Positions 1-8,614 are shown, numbered from the stretch's first letter. The stretch is 56,973 nucleotides of DNA from Rhodospirillaceae bacterium (GCA_018660465.1 JABJKH010000074.1:1-56973), one strand, 5' to 3'. Made by a program: numbers and translations. Notes: a model not told the origin generated them from the letters alone.

Positions 1-2
1 GG

Positions 3-65
3 GAAAGGATCAAACTGAAAACAATGGAACACCGGCGCTTGCAATACCGCAAATACGCCGCTTAA
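3..65 (+). CDS. Possible C-terminal tail of a gene cut by the window edge
   Basis: From position 3 a frame stays open to a TAA at 63-65 and encodes about 20 residues ending in LQYRKYAA. The Arg/Lys-rich tail would suit the end of a regulator, but too little is present to assign a family. Another frame is also open for a similar length, so this may be chance. The stretch from 66 to 264 shows no gene that I can support. Confidence 0.2.
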   Translation, partial: ERIKLKTMEHRRLQYRKYAA

Positions 66-264
66 TATCTTGAACCAGATGAGCCAGATCCTCCTTTAGA
101 TCAGGCCGGTGATTGTTCCAATTTATATGACGACGGACAATTTAACTGCACTGAATGAAGCGATAAAAAACTGTTGGTGTGCTTGGCTTCCAGGCGCAAA
201 CGCCTTAATTCTGCCACGGTGTATTCATTAGCTTGCTTTATCATCCTGCATGGACCAGTATTTT

Positions 265-293
265 TTGCGAATGAACACATACGACAGTATTAA
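265..293 (+). promoter_or_regulatory. Candidate sigma-70 promoter of the tct operon
   Basis: TTGCGA at 265-270 is followed after exactly 17 nt by TATTAA at 288-293. Transcription would begin near 300, ahead of the strong AGGGAGG ribosome-binding site at 312-318 and the start codon at 327. The match is by eye. No regulator gene for this operon is visible within the window. Confidence 0.45.
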
Positions 294-326
294 CAGGGCT
301 TTTTTACAAATAGGGAGGAAAATCTT

Positions 327-1301
327 ATGTCCTTACGTACTCTTTTAAACGGTGCCACCTTGGCGGCTTTTGCCGTTGCGGCAACCGTAGCAATGGGGCC
401 GACGAAGGCTGTTGCTGAATATCCTAACGACAAGACCGTTCTGGCGTTGGTGCCATTCGGCGCTGGTGGCGGAACCGACCGCTGGGCACGCGTTATGTCT
501 TCTGTTGGCTTCGACTTCTTTGGTCGCGGCATGCGGGTACAGAACCGTGGTGGCGCAGGTGGAACCATTGGTTGGAAGCACATGCTTGCTAAAGGCGCTG
601 ACGGACATACCGTAATTCTCGCCAGCCCAACACCTGTTTTGGCTGCATTGGCTGAAAAGAAGCCGCCATTTGATCCCGGTAAGATCAAAATCGTTGCTTA
701 CTATTCAGTCATGAAAACCACCCTGATGTCACCAAAAGGTAAGCCTTATGACACATGGAAGGGCTTCATTGCTCACCTTAAAAAAGGTGGCAAGAAAATA
801 TCCATCGGCGCAACGATGACTCACTTGTTGGGCGTTGTCCAAGCGTTGAAGGCCTTGGGTGTAGATAAGCAGGTGGTCCTGGTTAACTATTCCGGTACCG
901 GCAAAGCAATGAATGATTATATCGGTAAGCATATTGATATGATCGCATTGACCACGTCCACCGCCATCGGCATGACGCAGAAGCACAATGCGATCTTTAA
1001 TGCCAGTGATACTGACTATCCTAAAAAGCAGAAGAAAAAATTGGGTAACGTGCCGAACGCCAAGACTCTTGGCCTTAAGCCTTACAACCCGCCTCGTTTC
1101 TTCGCCATGCACCCGGATACCCCGGACGCACAGGTTAAGGTCATGTCCGAGAAGCTTGGTAAGCTTTTGAAGGCGAAGCCGGTTAAGAAGCTAATCGGTA
1201 AGTTGGGTGAAATTATCACCTACCTGCCGCAAGATAAGGCTGCGGTTGCCTACAATGACGTGTTGAAGTTGGCCAGAGAGAACATTTCTCTGCTCAAGTA
1301 G
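327..1301 (+). CDS. Tripartite tricarboxylate transporter substrate-binding protein (TctC/Bug family)
   Basis: 324-residue periplasmic solute receptor. The first 30 or so residues form a signal peptide (hydrophobic AAFAVAATVAM core, then a small-residue site ending AVA). The mature part has the Bug-family opening with a glycine-rich PFGAGGGTD segment, then NRGGAGGTIGW, the region that in this family contacts the ligand carboxylate. The length is normal. Start is ATG with AGGGAGG 9 nt upstream. It leads an operon with TctB- and TctA-like membrane subunits, followed by two dehydrogenases. Substrate cannot be read from sequence; Bug proteins bind citrate, other carboxylates, aromatic acids or sulfonates. 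Codon use appears biased towards highly expressed genes. Confidence 0.9.
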   Translation: MSLRTLLNGATLAAFAVAATVAMGPTKAVAEYPNDKTVLALVPFGAGGGTDRWARVMSSVGFDFFGRGMRVQNRGGAGGTIGWKHMLAKGADGHTVILASPTPVLAALAEKKPPFDPGKIKIVAYYSVMKTTLMSPKGKPYDTWKGFIAHLKKGGKKISIGATMTHLLGVVQALKALGVDKQVVLVNYSGTGKAMNDYIGKHIDMIALTTSTAIGMTQKHNAIFNASDTDYPKKQKKKLGNVPNAKTLGLKPYNPPRFFAMHPDTPDAQVKVMSEKLGKLLKAKPVKKLIGKLGEIITYLPQDKAAVAYNDVLKLARENISLLK

Positions 1302-1323
1302 ACTGAATATAGTGGATTGCTGT

Positions 1324-1354
1324 CCGCTCGGACCGGTTTCTCCGGTCCGAGCGG
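1324..1354 (+). terminator. Perfect 13-bp hairpin between tctC- and tctB-like genes
   Basis: CCGCTCGGACCGG at 1324-1336 pairs perfectly with CCGGTCCGAGCGG at 1342-1354 around a 5-nt loop. No U-run follows directly, so it is more likely an mRNA-stabilising or partially terminating stem than a full terminator. Its place after the binding-protein gene fits the usual need for more receptor than membrane subunits. Confidence 0.6.
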
Positions 1355-1403
1355 TTCGGCGTCTTAACGTTTGTTAATTATTTTAAGACGGGGGATTTTC
1401 GGT

Positions 1404-1901
1404 TTGGACGGTGAAACTTCTGGCTCTGATAAACGGGCTGATTGGATCAGAACCAATCAAGGGTTTGGCGTTGTCGTCACGGCGTTGCTTCTCCTATTGG
1501 TACTTTATTTGACCCAGCAGGAGTGGGTGTTCGAAAGGCTGCGCGATGGATTTCAATTAGGCTTTTTCACGCTTGTTTCCGCGGGAACGATGCTGGCCTG
1601 TTCCCTGGCCATGATCTTCGATGGGCACAAGGATAAAACCGATAAAGAAATGGCTGCTGTTAATCGGCAGGATTTTATCCTTCCGGCAATTGTCGTCGTG
1701 GTTTGTTACATTTATTTCGAATTGGCATGGCGTGTTGATTTTCTGATTGTAACGCCCTTTTTCCTGGCGGTCGGCGTTTATGTCTTAGGTATCCGACCCA
1801 TCCGAACTGCGGTTATTGCTGGCGTTATTATCAGCATAACAATCTTCGGCCTGTTCCGAGTCATCGGGATTTATCTCCCGTCCTTCATCATCCCAGCATA
1901 G
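1404..1901 (+). CDS. TctB-family small membrane subunit
   Basis: About 165 residues with roughly four hydrophobic segments (VVVTALLLLLVLYL, the LGFFTLVSAGTMLACSLAMI stretch, the IVVVVCYIYFEL stretch, and a long C-terminal pair). This is the layout of the small TctB subunit of tripartite tricarboxylate transporters. I choose the TTG at 1404 because GACGGGGG sits about 9 nt upstream. An earlier in-frame TTG at 1371 has no clear ribosome-binding site and would add only 11 residues. It lies between the binding protein and the TctA-like gene, with 13 nt to the latter. TctB proteins diverge strongly, so the call leans on context as well as topology. Confidence 0.8.
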   Translation: MDGETSGSDKRADWIRTNQGFGVVVTALLLLLVLYLTQQEWVFERLRDGFQLGFFTLVSAGTMLACSLAMIFDGHKDKTDKEMAAVNRQDFILPAIVVVVCYIYFELAWRVDFLIVTPFFLAVGVYVLGIRPIRTAVIAGVIISITIFGLFRVIGIYLPSFIIPA

Positions 1902-1914
1902 AGAGAGAATTACC

Positions 1915-3465
1915 TTGGTTAATGTAGAAGCCCTCCAAGAAGCTATCGTCTTGGTCTTTACGTTTAAGACGATGATGTGGCTGGCGATTGGTGTATTTAT
2001 TGGCGTTGGTGTGGGCGCGATGCCTGGACTAAGCGCATCAACCGGTGTGGCCTTGATGCTGCCCCTTACTTTTACTCTTCCTCAAGCATCTGCCCTGGGC
2101 CTTTTGATTGGTCTGTACAAAGGCGCCATTTATGGCGGCTCGATCTCGGCGATTAGTTTTGCCACGCCTGGCACCTCTGAAGCGGCGGCGACTGTCTTTG
2201 ACGGCCATAAAATGATGCGGCGAGGAGAAGGTCGTAAGGCGTTGTTAATGGCGCTTTATGCTTCTGTGACGGCGGATTTCCTCAGCGATGTAATTACCGT
2301 TTTAATCGCGCCACTGTTAGCCTTGGTTGCGCTTGAATTTGGACCGTCTGAGAGATTCTGGTTAATGGTTTTGGCCGTTTGCCTGCTGGGTGCGTTAAGT
2401 GGTGCCCATTTGGCTAAGGGTATGTTGAGTGCGGCAATCGGGCTTTATGTCGGAACAATTGGGATTGATCCTATTAGTTCCGTTTCCCGAAATACGTTTG
2501 ATCTATGGTGGCTCGCTGGCGGGATTAAACTTATCCCTCTGGTAATTGGTATTTTTGCCATGGGAGCGATGATGGAAAAGACTGTGGAGATCGTACGTGA
2601 AAACAAAAAAGCACAAGAGCTTGGCGATACGGTTAAGAATATTCTCACAGTCAGTGGCGACGGTCTTTCGTGGAAGGAATATATAAGCTGTTGGCGAGAA
2701 ATGGCCATTGGCCTCGGTGTTGGCACCTTTGTTGGTATGCTGCCGGGGCTGGGTTCAACCGTTGGTGCTTTCATGTCCTACGGAATCGTCAAGCAGGCAT
2801 ATCCTGAAAAGAAAATCGGCTCGGGGGTGATTGAAGGTATTGCGGCTGCTGAATCAGGCAATAACGCGACCGTCGGCCCGACCTTGGTGCCGTTGCTGGC
2901 TTTCGGTATTCCGGGAAGCGCTGTTGCAGCGTTGATTGGTGCTGCGCTGATGCTTCAAGGGGCGACACCTGGACCGCGGATGTTTGAGCTGTTTCCGACA
3001 ATCATTTATTCACTGTTCATAATACTTTTGGTTGGCAATATCTTTAATCTGGGCATTGGCAGAATTTTTGCCTTTGTCTATGCCAAACTGGGTGAACTTC
3101 CGGCGCCTTTGTTGGTGCCTATTGTGATGATGATGGCGGTGATTGGATCTTATTCATACGAGAATAATCCATATGATGTCGTTGTGATGTTGTTCTTCGG
3201 CGTGTTGGGTTATTTCATGCGGCTTTACAAAATTCCGGAAGCACCCTTGGTCATTACTTTCCTATTGGCACCGCAGGCTGAAGAAAACATTCGTCGGTCT
3301 CTGTTGATCCAGGAAGGCGATTGGATGGCGGCATTGTTCAATAGTCCGCTGGCGATTGGGCTTGCTTTGGCTGTGGTCTTCTTCACCTATCTGTCCACAC
3401 GCCTCAGGATGAGTGAGCGCATGCAGGACATTGCAGACGAAGTCGAAGAGACGGATAAAGCCTAA
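1915..3465 (+). CDS. TctA-family large permease subunit
   Basis: 516 residues with about 12 hydrophobic segments. It carries the two conserved TctA glycine/proline motifs: GVGVGAMPGLSAS near residues 27-39 and its internal-repeat partner GVGTFVGMLPGLGST near 269-283. Conserved GLLIGLYKGAIYGGSISAI and PGSAVAALIGA segments are also present. This subunit forms the transport channel and works with TctB and the periplasmic receptor, driven by an ion gradient. Start is TTG with GAGAGAG upstream, so both membrane subunits use TTG starts, which may lower their expression relative to the receptor. Only 16 nt separate it from the SDR gene that follows. Confidence 0.95.
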   Translation: MVNVEALQEAIVLVFTFKTMMWLAIGVFIGVGVGAMPGLSASTGVALMLPLTFTLPQASALGLLIGLYKGAIYGGSISAISFATPGTSEAAATVFDGHKMMRRGEGRKALLMALYASVTADFLSDVITVLIAPLLALVALEFGPSERFWLMVLAVCLLGALSGAHLAKGMLSAAIGLYVGTIGIDPISSVSRNTFDLWWLAGGIKLIPLVIGIFAMGAMMEKTVEIVRENKKAQELGDTVKNILTVSGDGLSWKEYISCWREMAIGLGVGTFVGMLPGLGSTVGAFMSYGIVKQAYPEKKIGSGVIEGIAAAESGNNATVGPTLVPLLAFGIPGSAVAALIGAALMLQGATPGPRMFELFPTIIYSLFIILLVGNIFNLGIGRIFAFVYAKLGELPAPLLVPIVMMMAVIGSYSYENNPYDVVVMLFFGVLGYFMRLYKIPEAPLVITFLLAPQAEENIRRSLLIQEGDWMAALFNSPLAIGLALAVVFFTYLSTRLRMSERMQDIADEVEETDKA

Positions 3466-3481
3466 ACAACAGGGGAAAACA

Positions 3482-4276
3482 ATGGATCTCGGCATTAAGG
3501 GAAAACGCGCCATCGTCTTGGGCGCGAGCAAAGGGGTTGGCTATGCATCAGCCCTGGCGTTGGCGGCGGAAGGTGTCAGTGTTTCCGTTAGTGGTTCGAA
3601 CTTGGAGCGAGCGCAGGCTGCTGCAAAGAAAATCACCGATGAAACCGGGAGCCTTGCGGTCGGCTTCGAAGGCGACGTCACAAATTCAGACAACATGAAC
3701 GCGTTGTATGAGTCTTCAAAAGAAGCGCTTGGCGGTCCCATTGATATTTTGTTCAACAACCATGGCGGCCCGGCGTTTGGGTTGGCAGAGGAACTGGATG
3801 AGCAGGAACTGATCAGCGAATTCCAGAACATGGTGCTCAGCCTGATCCGGATGACCAGCTTGGTCCTACCCGACATGAAGACCAGCAAGTGGGGGCGGAT
3901 CATAACAGTGGGATCAACCGCCATCGTGCAACCGATTCCCAATTACGTGCTATCCAATACGCTGCGCGGTGCAATCGTGAATTATATGAAAACGCTGGCG
4001 GGTGAAGTTATTGCCGATGGCATCACAGTCAACATCGTATCGCCGTCTTCAGTCCTGACCGACCGTACCCGACAGGGCGCGCGGGTCAATGCTGAAAAAC
4101 AAGGCGTTACGCCGGAGGAGATTCTAGCAAAGCGCGAGGCCGCCTTGCCATCCGGACGCTTTGGAACGACGGAAGAATTCGGCGGCACGGTTGCTTTCTT
4201 GTGCAGTCAATACGGTGGCTATTGTTCCGGCAGTAACTGGCGCTTGGATGGTGGTCTGGTTAAAAGCATCGTCTAG
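3482..4276 (+). CDS. SDR-family oxidoreductase lacking the catalytic lysine (BKR-like SDR-like)
   Basis: 264-residue short-chain dehydrogenase fold. The N-terminal nucleotide-binding motif GASKGVG is at about residues 15-21, and NNHGG follows at the usual NNAG position. The active site is atypical: Tyr155 is followed by V-L-S-N, so the YxxxK lysine is Asn159, and the serine is at 145, closer to the Tyr than usual. This pattern matches the SDR subgroup described as beta-ketoacyl reductase-like with an imperfect catalytic tetrad. Start ATG at 3482 follows AGGGGAAAAC; upstream in-frame ATGs lie inside the tctA gene. It sits in the transporter operon, 11 nt before the Ldh-type gene. It may still bind NAD(P); catalysis is uncertain. 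Confidence 0.85.
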   Translation: MDLGIKGKRAIVLGASKGVGYASALALAAEGVSVSVSGSNLERAQAAAKKITDETGSLAVGFEGDVTNSDNMNALYESSKEALGGPIDILFNNHGGPAFGLAEELDEQELISEFQNMVLSLIRMTSLVLPDMKTSKWGRIITVGSTAIVQPIPNYVLSNTLRGAIVNYMKTLAGEVIADGITVNIVSPSSVLTDRTRQGARVNAEKQGVTPEEILAKREAALPSGRFGTTEEFGGTVAFLCSQYGGYCSGSNWRLDGGLVKSIV

Positions 4277-4287
4277 GAAAACCGACC

Positions 4288-5358
4288 ATGTCCGACGAAA
4301 TTAAACTCTTTCCTGCCTCTGTCCTTAGAGACCAAATTGTCGCCGTGCTGACGGCCTGGGGGATGCGCGACGACTATATTCCGATCACTGCGGACGCGAT
4401 GATTTATGCCGACATGCATGGCGTGGATACCCACGGAATTTCCATGCTAACGGTCTATGATCAGCGTCGCCGCGACGGTTTACTGACCATGGATGGCGAG
4501 GTGACACTTGTGAGTGAAACTCCTGGTACAGCCCTATTAGACGCAGGCGGTGGGTTGGGCCATGTTGCCGGCGTCCGTGCCATGGAAATCGCGATTGAGA
4601 AAGCTAAGACCGTGGGCATGGCGGGTGTCGCTGTCCGGAATTCAGCGCACTACGGGGCAGCTGGGTATTATTCAAATTTAGCCGCCAAGGTCGGGCAGAT
4701 TGGTTTTTCAGTAACCAGTGGTTCGGCTCCCAGGGTCTCACCCACATTTGGTGCGGAAGCCAAACTTTCAACCAACCCCATCGCCTTCGCCGCCCCTGCA
4801 AAACGCAATCCAGATTTCAGTCTAGATATGGCGACATCTACTGTGGCCGCAGGCAAAATTCGCAATAAGGCGAACGAGAACGATCCTCTGCCCATCGGCT
4901 GGGCCAATGACGCGGATGGCCTGCCGACGACAGATGCTAGTAATTATAGTACACAATCACCCCTTGGCGGGACACGCGAACTGGGCAGTCACAAAGGCTA
5001 CGGCTTGGCGGCAATGGTTGAAATACTATCGACGGCTCTTTCCGGTGCCAGTGTGGTGACCTCAGAAGGCCACGCCAGACGCACACCAGGGACCATGGAC
5101 CTCGGCCACTTCTTCATGACCATCAATCCGACGGCATTTGTGCCGGAAGGTGTGTTTGAAAGCAAAGTCGATGAACTGATCGACGATCTCCACGCGACCC
5201 GACCCAGTGACTCTGATGAACCTGTCATGGTCGCAGGGGAGCCCGAAAAGAAAATTTGGGCGGAACGGGAAAATACTGGAATTCCTGTCCCGCCCGGATT
5301 GCGCGGCAAACTCAAGGATGTCGCGAAGAACGCGAATGCTGAGTTTGTGTTAGAGTAA
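4288..5358 (+). CDS. Ldh-family (malate/sulfolactate-type) NAD(P)-dependent 2-hydroxyacid dehydrogenase
   Basis: 356 residues, the normal length for the Ldh family that includes YlbC/AllD, ComC sulfolactate dehydrogenase and related malate/lactate dehydrogenases. The signature HGVDTHGI, with the proposed catalytic His49, occurs at residues 44-51. [11 protein letters not shown] follows near 112-122, and a conserved [14 protein letters not shown] segment is near 234. It would oxidise a 2-hydroxy acid to the 2-keto acid with NAD(P). Its place between a TctCBA importer and a convergent ComDE-like decarboxylase suggests it makes the keto acid the decarboxylase consumes. The substrate (malate-like, sulfolactate-like or other) is not determined by sequence. 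Confidence 0.88.
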   Translation: MSDEIKLFPASVLRDQIVAVLTAWGMRDDYIPITADAMIYADMHGVDTHGISMLTVYDQRRRDGLLTMDGEVTLVSETPGTALLDAGGGLGHVAGVRAMEIAIEKAKTVGMAGVAVRNSAHYGAAGYYSNLAAKVGQIGFSVTSGSAPRVSPTFGAEAKLSTNPIAFAAPAKRNPDFSLDMATSTVAAGKIRNKANENDPLPIGWANDADGLPTTDASNYSTQSPLGGTRELGSHKGYGLAAMVEILSTALSGASVVTSEGHARRTPGTMDLGHFFMTINPTAFVPEGVFESKVDELIDDLHATRPSDSDEPVMVAGEPEKKIWAERENTGIPVPPGLRGKLKDVAKNANAEFVLE

Positions 5359-5363
5359 AGCCC

Positions 5364-5948
5364 CTAAGCCGAAGCCATATAAGCGTTCCTAAATCTTATT
5401 CTACATGCGGTCGGGTTCATGTTCCGTTTGTAGGAAGCCGGTGGACCATCGGTTACTTTAACCAACAAGAATCGTGGCGCCGCTGACCCTGTCAGGAACT
5501 TTGCTGCCTCGTCAATCTCAGTGTCATTGGTGACCTTCATAACTGACGTTAATCCGGTACCTTGGGCGACCAGGGCCAAATCCGTGCCGCGAGATGTATG
5601 GCCCTTTTGGCCACCAGTTTCTGCATGCACACCGTTGTCGATGCAGATGATCGAAAGATTTTTCGGCGCGGCGGACGCAGCCGTTGCCAAGCCGCCCATG
5701 TTCATCATCAATTCGCCATCGCCGGTTATGACCAGGACTTGCCGGTCTGGTGCCGACATCGCGACGCCAAGCCCCATGGAAACAGCCGCCCCCATGGCAC
5801 CCGCCATGGTGAACAAGTTATCGCCGTCTTCGGTTAGGGCTGCCGCATCCCGGGCAGCACCTGCGAGGCCGCTAATAATTAGATAATCGTCAGGGTTGGG
5901 GATAAGCTTCGCCAGCAATTCGCGGCGGTCGATTGTGGGTTCTGACAT
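5364..5948 (-). CDS. ThDP-dependent decarboxylase, beta subunit (ComE/sulfopyruvate decarboxylase-like)
   Basis: 194 residues holding the thiamine-diphosphate-binding half of a split decarboxylase. GDGELMMNMGG starts the GDG...N metal/ThDP motif, which closes with IICIDNG about 28 residues later. The following HAETGGQKGHTS matches the segment after the ThDP motif in sulfopyruvate and phosphonopyruvate decarboxylases. Start ATG at 5948 is preceded by GGAG. It follows the alpha-subunit gene by 11 nt on the same strand, so the two are probably co-transcribed and form a heteromer. It ends 5 nt from the end of the convergent Ldh gene. Which keto acid it takes is inference. Confidence 0.85.
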   Translation of the reverse strand: MSEPTIDRRELLAKLIPNPDDYLIISGLAGAARDAAALTEDGDNLFTMAGAMGAAVSMGLGVAMSAPDRQVLVITGDGELMMNMGGLATAASAAPKNLSIICIDNGVHAETGGQKGHTSRGTDLALVAQGTGLTSVMKVTNDTEIDEAAKFLTGSAAPRFLLVKVTDGPPASYKRNMNPTACRIRFRNAYMASA

Positions 5949-5959
5949 GTCTTTAACTC

Positions 5960-6481
5960 CTAAAACGCTTTGGCACCGATAAATCTTTGGGTGAGGATGA
6001 TGGCGCACGATTGTCCGCCCTTGCCACTTGTGGACAGCGCTGCGGTGATCGCAGGTTCTAAATCTTCCTGCGAATCGACTTTGAACAGCAACACGCCCAT
6101 GGCTTCCAATAGCGAATCCACGGCTTGACCCAACGGATATTGCCACGGGTTCTGTTCGCCATAATCACCCCGCATGGATACCACCATCAGGATGGGAAAT
6201 CCGCCACCTTTAACCAGGGATAAAAAATTGGGGCAGTTGCCAACGCCCGATGACTGCATCATCAGCACCCCGCGCTTGCCGACTAAATCAGCGCCTGCGC
6301 AGACCGCGACGCCTTCTTCTTCCGTGGTCAGCAGCACTGGCTGAGCCTCATTGTGGGCTTCTGCTAGTTCAACAATACGGGCGTTTCCGAAGTCCGGGAT
6401 ATAACTAAACAAGGTAACCCCAGCATCAACCATTTGGTTAAACAACTGGGCCGACCATTCGTCTCTATCGTTGTCCGTCAT
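5960..6481 (-). CDS. ThDP-dependent decarboxylase, alpha subunit (ComD/sulfopyruvate decarboxylase-like)
   Basis: 173 residues forming the pyrimidine-binding half of a split ThDP enzyme. The glutamate that activates ThDP lies in TTEEEGVAVCAGADL, followed by MQSSGVGN, which closely resembles the QNSGxGN element of sulfopyruvate and phosphonopyruvate decarboxylase alpha subunits. Start ATG at 6481 has AGAGGAA upstream; further upstream in-frame starts run into the intergenic region. It is first in a two-gene operon with the beta subunit. It diverges from the cupin gene across a 147-bp region that presumably holds both promoters. Confidence 0.85.
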   Translation of the reverse strand: MTDNDRDEWSAQLFNQMVDAGVTLFSYIPDFGNARIVELAEAHNEAQPVLLTTEEEGVAVCAGADLVGKRGVLMMQSSGVGNCPNFLSLVKGGGFPILMVVSMRGDYGEQNPWQYPLGQAVDSLLEAMGVLLFKVDSQEDLEPAITAALSTSGKGGQSCAIILTQRFIGAKAF

Positions 6482-6628
6482 CGAGTTTAAATTCCTCTTA
6501 CCTGCCGATGCGTGAGGGAGTATCCTATGTGCGGATTGAGAAAGGTTCAAAGGTGAATTGCAGTTATTTGAAAATTATCGTTCACTTGAGGTGTTGATGT
6601 TGATGAAAATAAAAAAGGGAAAGTAAAC

Positions 6629-7036
6629 ATGCATGTTTTTAGCCTACAGGGTGAAGCCGAATTTAGTCTGGAAAAGCACATCGAGAAAAATCTCGCTACC
6701 ATTGAGGGGGGTGATGTGACAGTCGCGTGTTGGGAGCCGGGTCAGGTCAGTCCTTATCACTGCCACCCGGAAGCAACCGAAATTTATTTCTGCTTCGAAG
6801 GCGGGGGCACAATGCGAATTCCTGGGGAAGATGCTGTTCCGGTAACGCCCGGGGCATTTATTGTGCATCCGCCCGGCGAAGTACATGAATACGAAAATGG
6901 ACCAGAGCGCACGATGTTGTTCCGGGTTCGCTATGGCGGCGATAAGTACGGCCGCTCCACCGGTTGGCGGGGCAATGATAATTGGGAACAATCGGCGGAG
7001 GACGTCGACTACTTTAAGGCCAATCCTGTCGGGTAA
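6629..7036 (+). CDS. Small single-domain cupin protein
   Basis: 135 residues, one cupin barrel. Motif 1 is seen as SPYHCHPEATEIYFCFEG (two His, a Glu and a later acidic position as metal ligands) and motif 2 as PGAFIVHPPGEVHEYENG with the final His. Such small cupins act as isomerases, dioxygenases, ligand sensors or lyases. DMSP lyases and sugar-acid binding proteins are also cupins, but nothing here is specific enough to choose. It diverges from the ThDP decarboxylase genes, so a role in the same pathway is plausible. Confidence 0.8.
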   Translation: MHVFSLQGEAEFSLEKHIEKNLATIEGGDVTVACWEPGQVSPYHCHPEATEIYFCFEGGGTMRIPGEDAVPVTPGAFIVHPPGEVHEYENGPERTMLFRVRYGGDKYGRSTGWRGNDNWEQSAEDVDYFKANPVG

Positions 7037-7059
7037 GCGTTAACCGCGAGGGGGATCAC

Positions 7060-7452
7060 ATGCGGAGAACAGTGCCGCTAATCACGGCGGCGATGTTGTT
7101 GTCGTGGCTTTATGTGCACGAACGGTTCGTCCGAGATGATTTTGACCGGGCCTTTACCCGTTCGTTGCACATGGTTTCCACGCGCTACAAGACGATGTCA
7201 ATTCCGCATGGCTGGGCCTATCGGCATGCCCAAACTAAGGGTAAGGTTATTTTAGTTAGTGTTTTAATCCCGGGCGAACACGCGCAAAAAATTTCTGCCA
7301 TGCCGGAGAGACTTCGGCGTAGCGTCGTGTCGATAGCGTGCCCGAAGGTGAGTGAAGAAGTGTGGAGCGTTCTGCCTGTAGGTGCGCAGATTTCTGTCCG
7401 TGGTGAAGGCCCTAAAGGAACGGCCGTTGCCACCGTGATCTGTGGGGGCTGA
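7060..7452 (+). CDS. Hypothetical protein with N-terminal signal or anchor
   Basis: 130 residues I do not recognise. Residues 3-18 (RTVPLITAAMLLSWLY) could be a signal peptide or signal anchor. The rest is mixed alpha/beta, with a VILVSVLIP strand and a C-terminal AVATVICGG. The start ATG is supported by GAGGGGG upstream, 23 nt after the cupin stop, suggesting co-transcription with it. Two cysteines are present but no motif stands out. No function can be offered. Confidence 0.6.
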   Translation: MRRTVPLITAAMLLSWLYVHERFVRDDFDRAFTRSLHMVSTRYKTMSIPHGWAYRHAQTKGKVILVSVLIPGEHAQKISAMPERLRRSVVSIACPKVSEEVWSVLPVGAQISVRGEGPKGTAVATVICGG

Positions 7453-7473
7453 CGACTAAATTAGCTATAAAAC

Positions 7474-8076
7474 CTAGTTGTGGATTTTCAAATGTCCCTT
7501 CATGCCGGCTTCATAATGGCCGGGCACGTTACAGGCGAATTCCAGGTTGCCGGATTTTGCAAATTTCCAGATAACTTCGCCGGACTTTCCTGGTTCCAAT
7601 AGAACACTGTTCGGGTCGTCGTGCATCATGCCGCCGCCCATTTTCATCATGTTATGGTTGATTTTATCGGCTTCGAGAATGCCCTTATCCATCATGCCCA
7701 TCATTTCTTTCTGATGATCTGCATGCATGGCGGCGGTGCCGATGTTGAATTCGTGCACCAACTGACCCTTGTTTTTAACGACAAAGCGAACGGTTTCGCC
7801 TTCATTTACGGTAATCTTTTTCGGCGCATAGAAATTATCATCCATCATGATGGAAATCGTGCGCTTCGCATGGGCTGCTTTTCCAGGCTCCCCGGTTGCA
7901 GACGAGCCGTGGCCGTGCCCCGTTTCCCCATGACCCATAGTTCCGTGCCCCATTTTCCCGGAACCCATACTTCCGTGCGGTTTGTGGGGGGTGCTATGGG
8001 AGCCGGCTGCCCAAGAAGTCGTGGCTCCAACCGACACTGCAAGGGTCAGCGCAATCGCGAGTACAGAAACTTTCAT
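7474..8076 (-). CDS. Periplasmic cupredoxin-domain copper protein with His/Met-rich linker
   Basis: 200 residues. Signal peptide about residues 1-24. Residues 26-56 are a His/Gly/Met-rich linker with repeated MGHG units, likely to bind copper loosely. The cupredoxin domain spans about 72-200 and shows the four type-1 copper ligands: His108 in VHEF, then Cys182, His187 and Met192 in CNVPGHYEAGM. A Met-rich loop (HADHQKEMMGMMD and HNMMKMGGGMM) lies between. The protein would carry electrons or chaperone copper in the periplasm. The start has AAGGAAA upstream, and it lies 31 nt downstream of a cytochrome c gene on the same strand, so the two probably serve one redox or copper-handling function. 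Confidence 0.88.
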   Translation of the reverse strand: MKVSVLAIALTLAVSVGATTSWAAGSHSTPHKPHGSMGSGKMGHGTMGHGETGHGHGSSATGEPGKAAHAKRTISIMMDDNFYAPKKITVNEGETVRFVVKNKGQLVHEFNIGTAAMHADHQKEMMGMMDKGILEADKINHNMMKMGGGMMHDDPNSVLLEPGKSGEVIWKFAKSGNLEFACNVPGHYEAGMKGHLKIHN

Positions 8077-8107
8077 GCTTAATTTCCTTCCTTATTCGAT
8101 TGATTAT

Positions 8108-8578
8108 TTAGAAAATGCCGTTTGCCCGCTGAAGTGTGCGGATATAGGCGACGATGTTGACCATCTGGCCGTCATTGATGTTTGGCATCGGCGGCATTGG
8201 GCCAAATTTCCAATGATGCGGACGAACGCCGCGTTTGGCGGCCATGTAGAACGATCCGTCACCATGGTGATTGGGTTCATAAATTTTGTGGACTAGAGGC
8301 GGTCCGCTGTCGCTTCCGGCCGCATTCGCACCGTGACAGGAAACACAATTTTCCGCGAAAATTTTTCCGCCGCTGGCCGCAGCACCGGCCAATGCAGGAA
8401 CCGTTACATTCAGGTGCGCGGTGCTAGGGCTGTTGGATGTCAGGTGAATTGCACCCCCGACAATAGCAATCAGGAAGACGCCCAAGAGATACCAGCTCCA
8501 ATGGAGACCGCTAGAGGTCGCCGTTGATGGAGCCGGGGCCGAGGACGATGCCTTTTTTCTTTTCTTCGAAGATGGCAT
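8108..8578 (-). CDS. Membrane-anchored class I cytochrome c
   Basis: 156 residues. A Lys/Ser-rich cytosolic tail of about 25 residues precedes one transmembrane helix (WYLLGVFLIAIVGGAI, about 29-44), which anchors the protein with its haem domain in the periplasm. CVSCH at residues 78-82 is the c-type haem attachment site. Met128 or Met131 in FGPMPPMPNI is the likely sixth ligand. GCGGAGG precedes the start. The cupredoxin gene follows immediately, a pairing expected for copper-linked electron transfer such as nitrite/nitrous-oxide reduction or copper tolerance, but no partner oxidase or reductase is in the window. Confidence 0.87.
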   Translation of the reverse strand: MPSSKKRKKASSSAPAPSTATSSGLHWSWYLLGVFLIAIVGGAIHLTSNSPSTAHLNVTVPALAGAAASGGKIFAENCVSCHGANAAGSDSGPPLVHKIYEPNHHGDGSFYMAAKRGVRPHHWKFGPMPPMPNINDGQMVNIVAYIRTLQRANGIF

Positions 8579-8614
8579 TCCATCCTCCGCTCAATTCTAG
8601 TTACATCACGTCTT

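Noticed and set aside
7621-8082. Long His-rich open frame opposite the cupredoxin gene
   Set aside because: It is the antisense of a His/Met-rich coding region; the cupredoxin frame has a signal peptide, ribosome-binding site and copper ligands.
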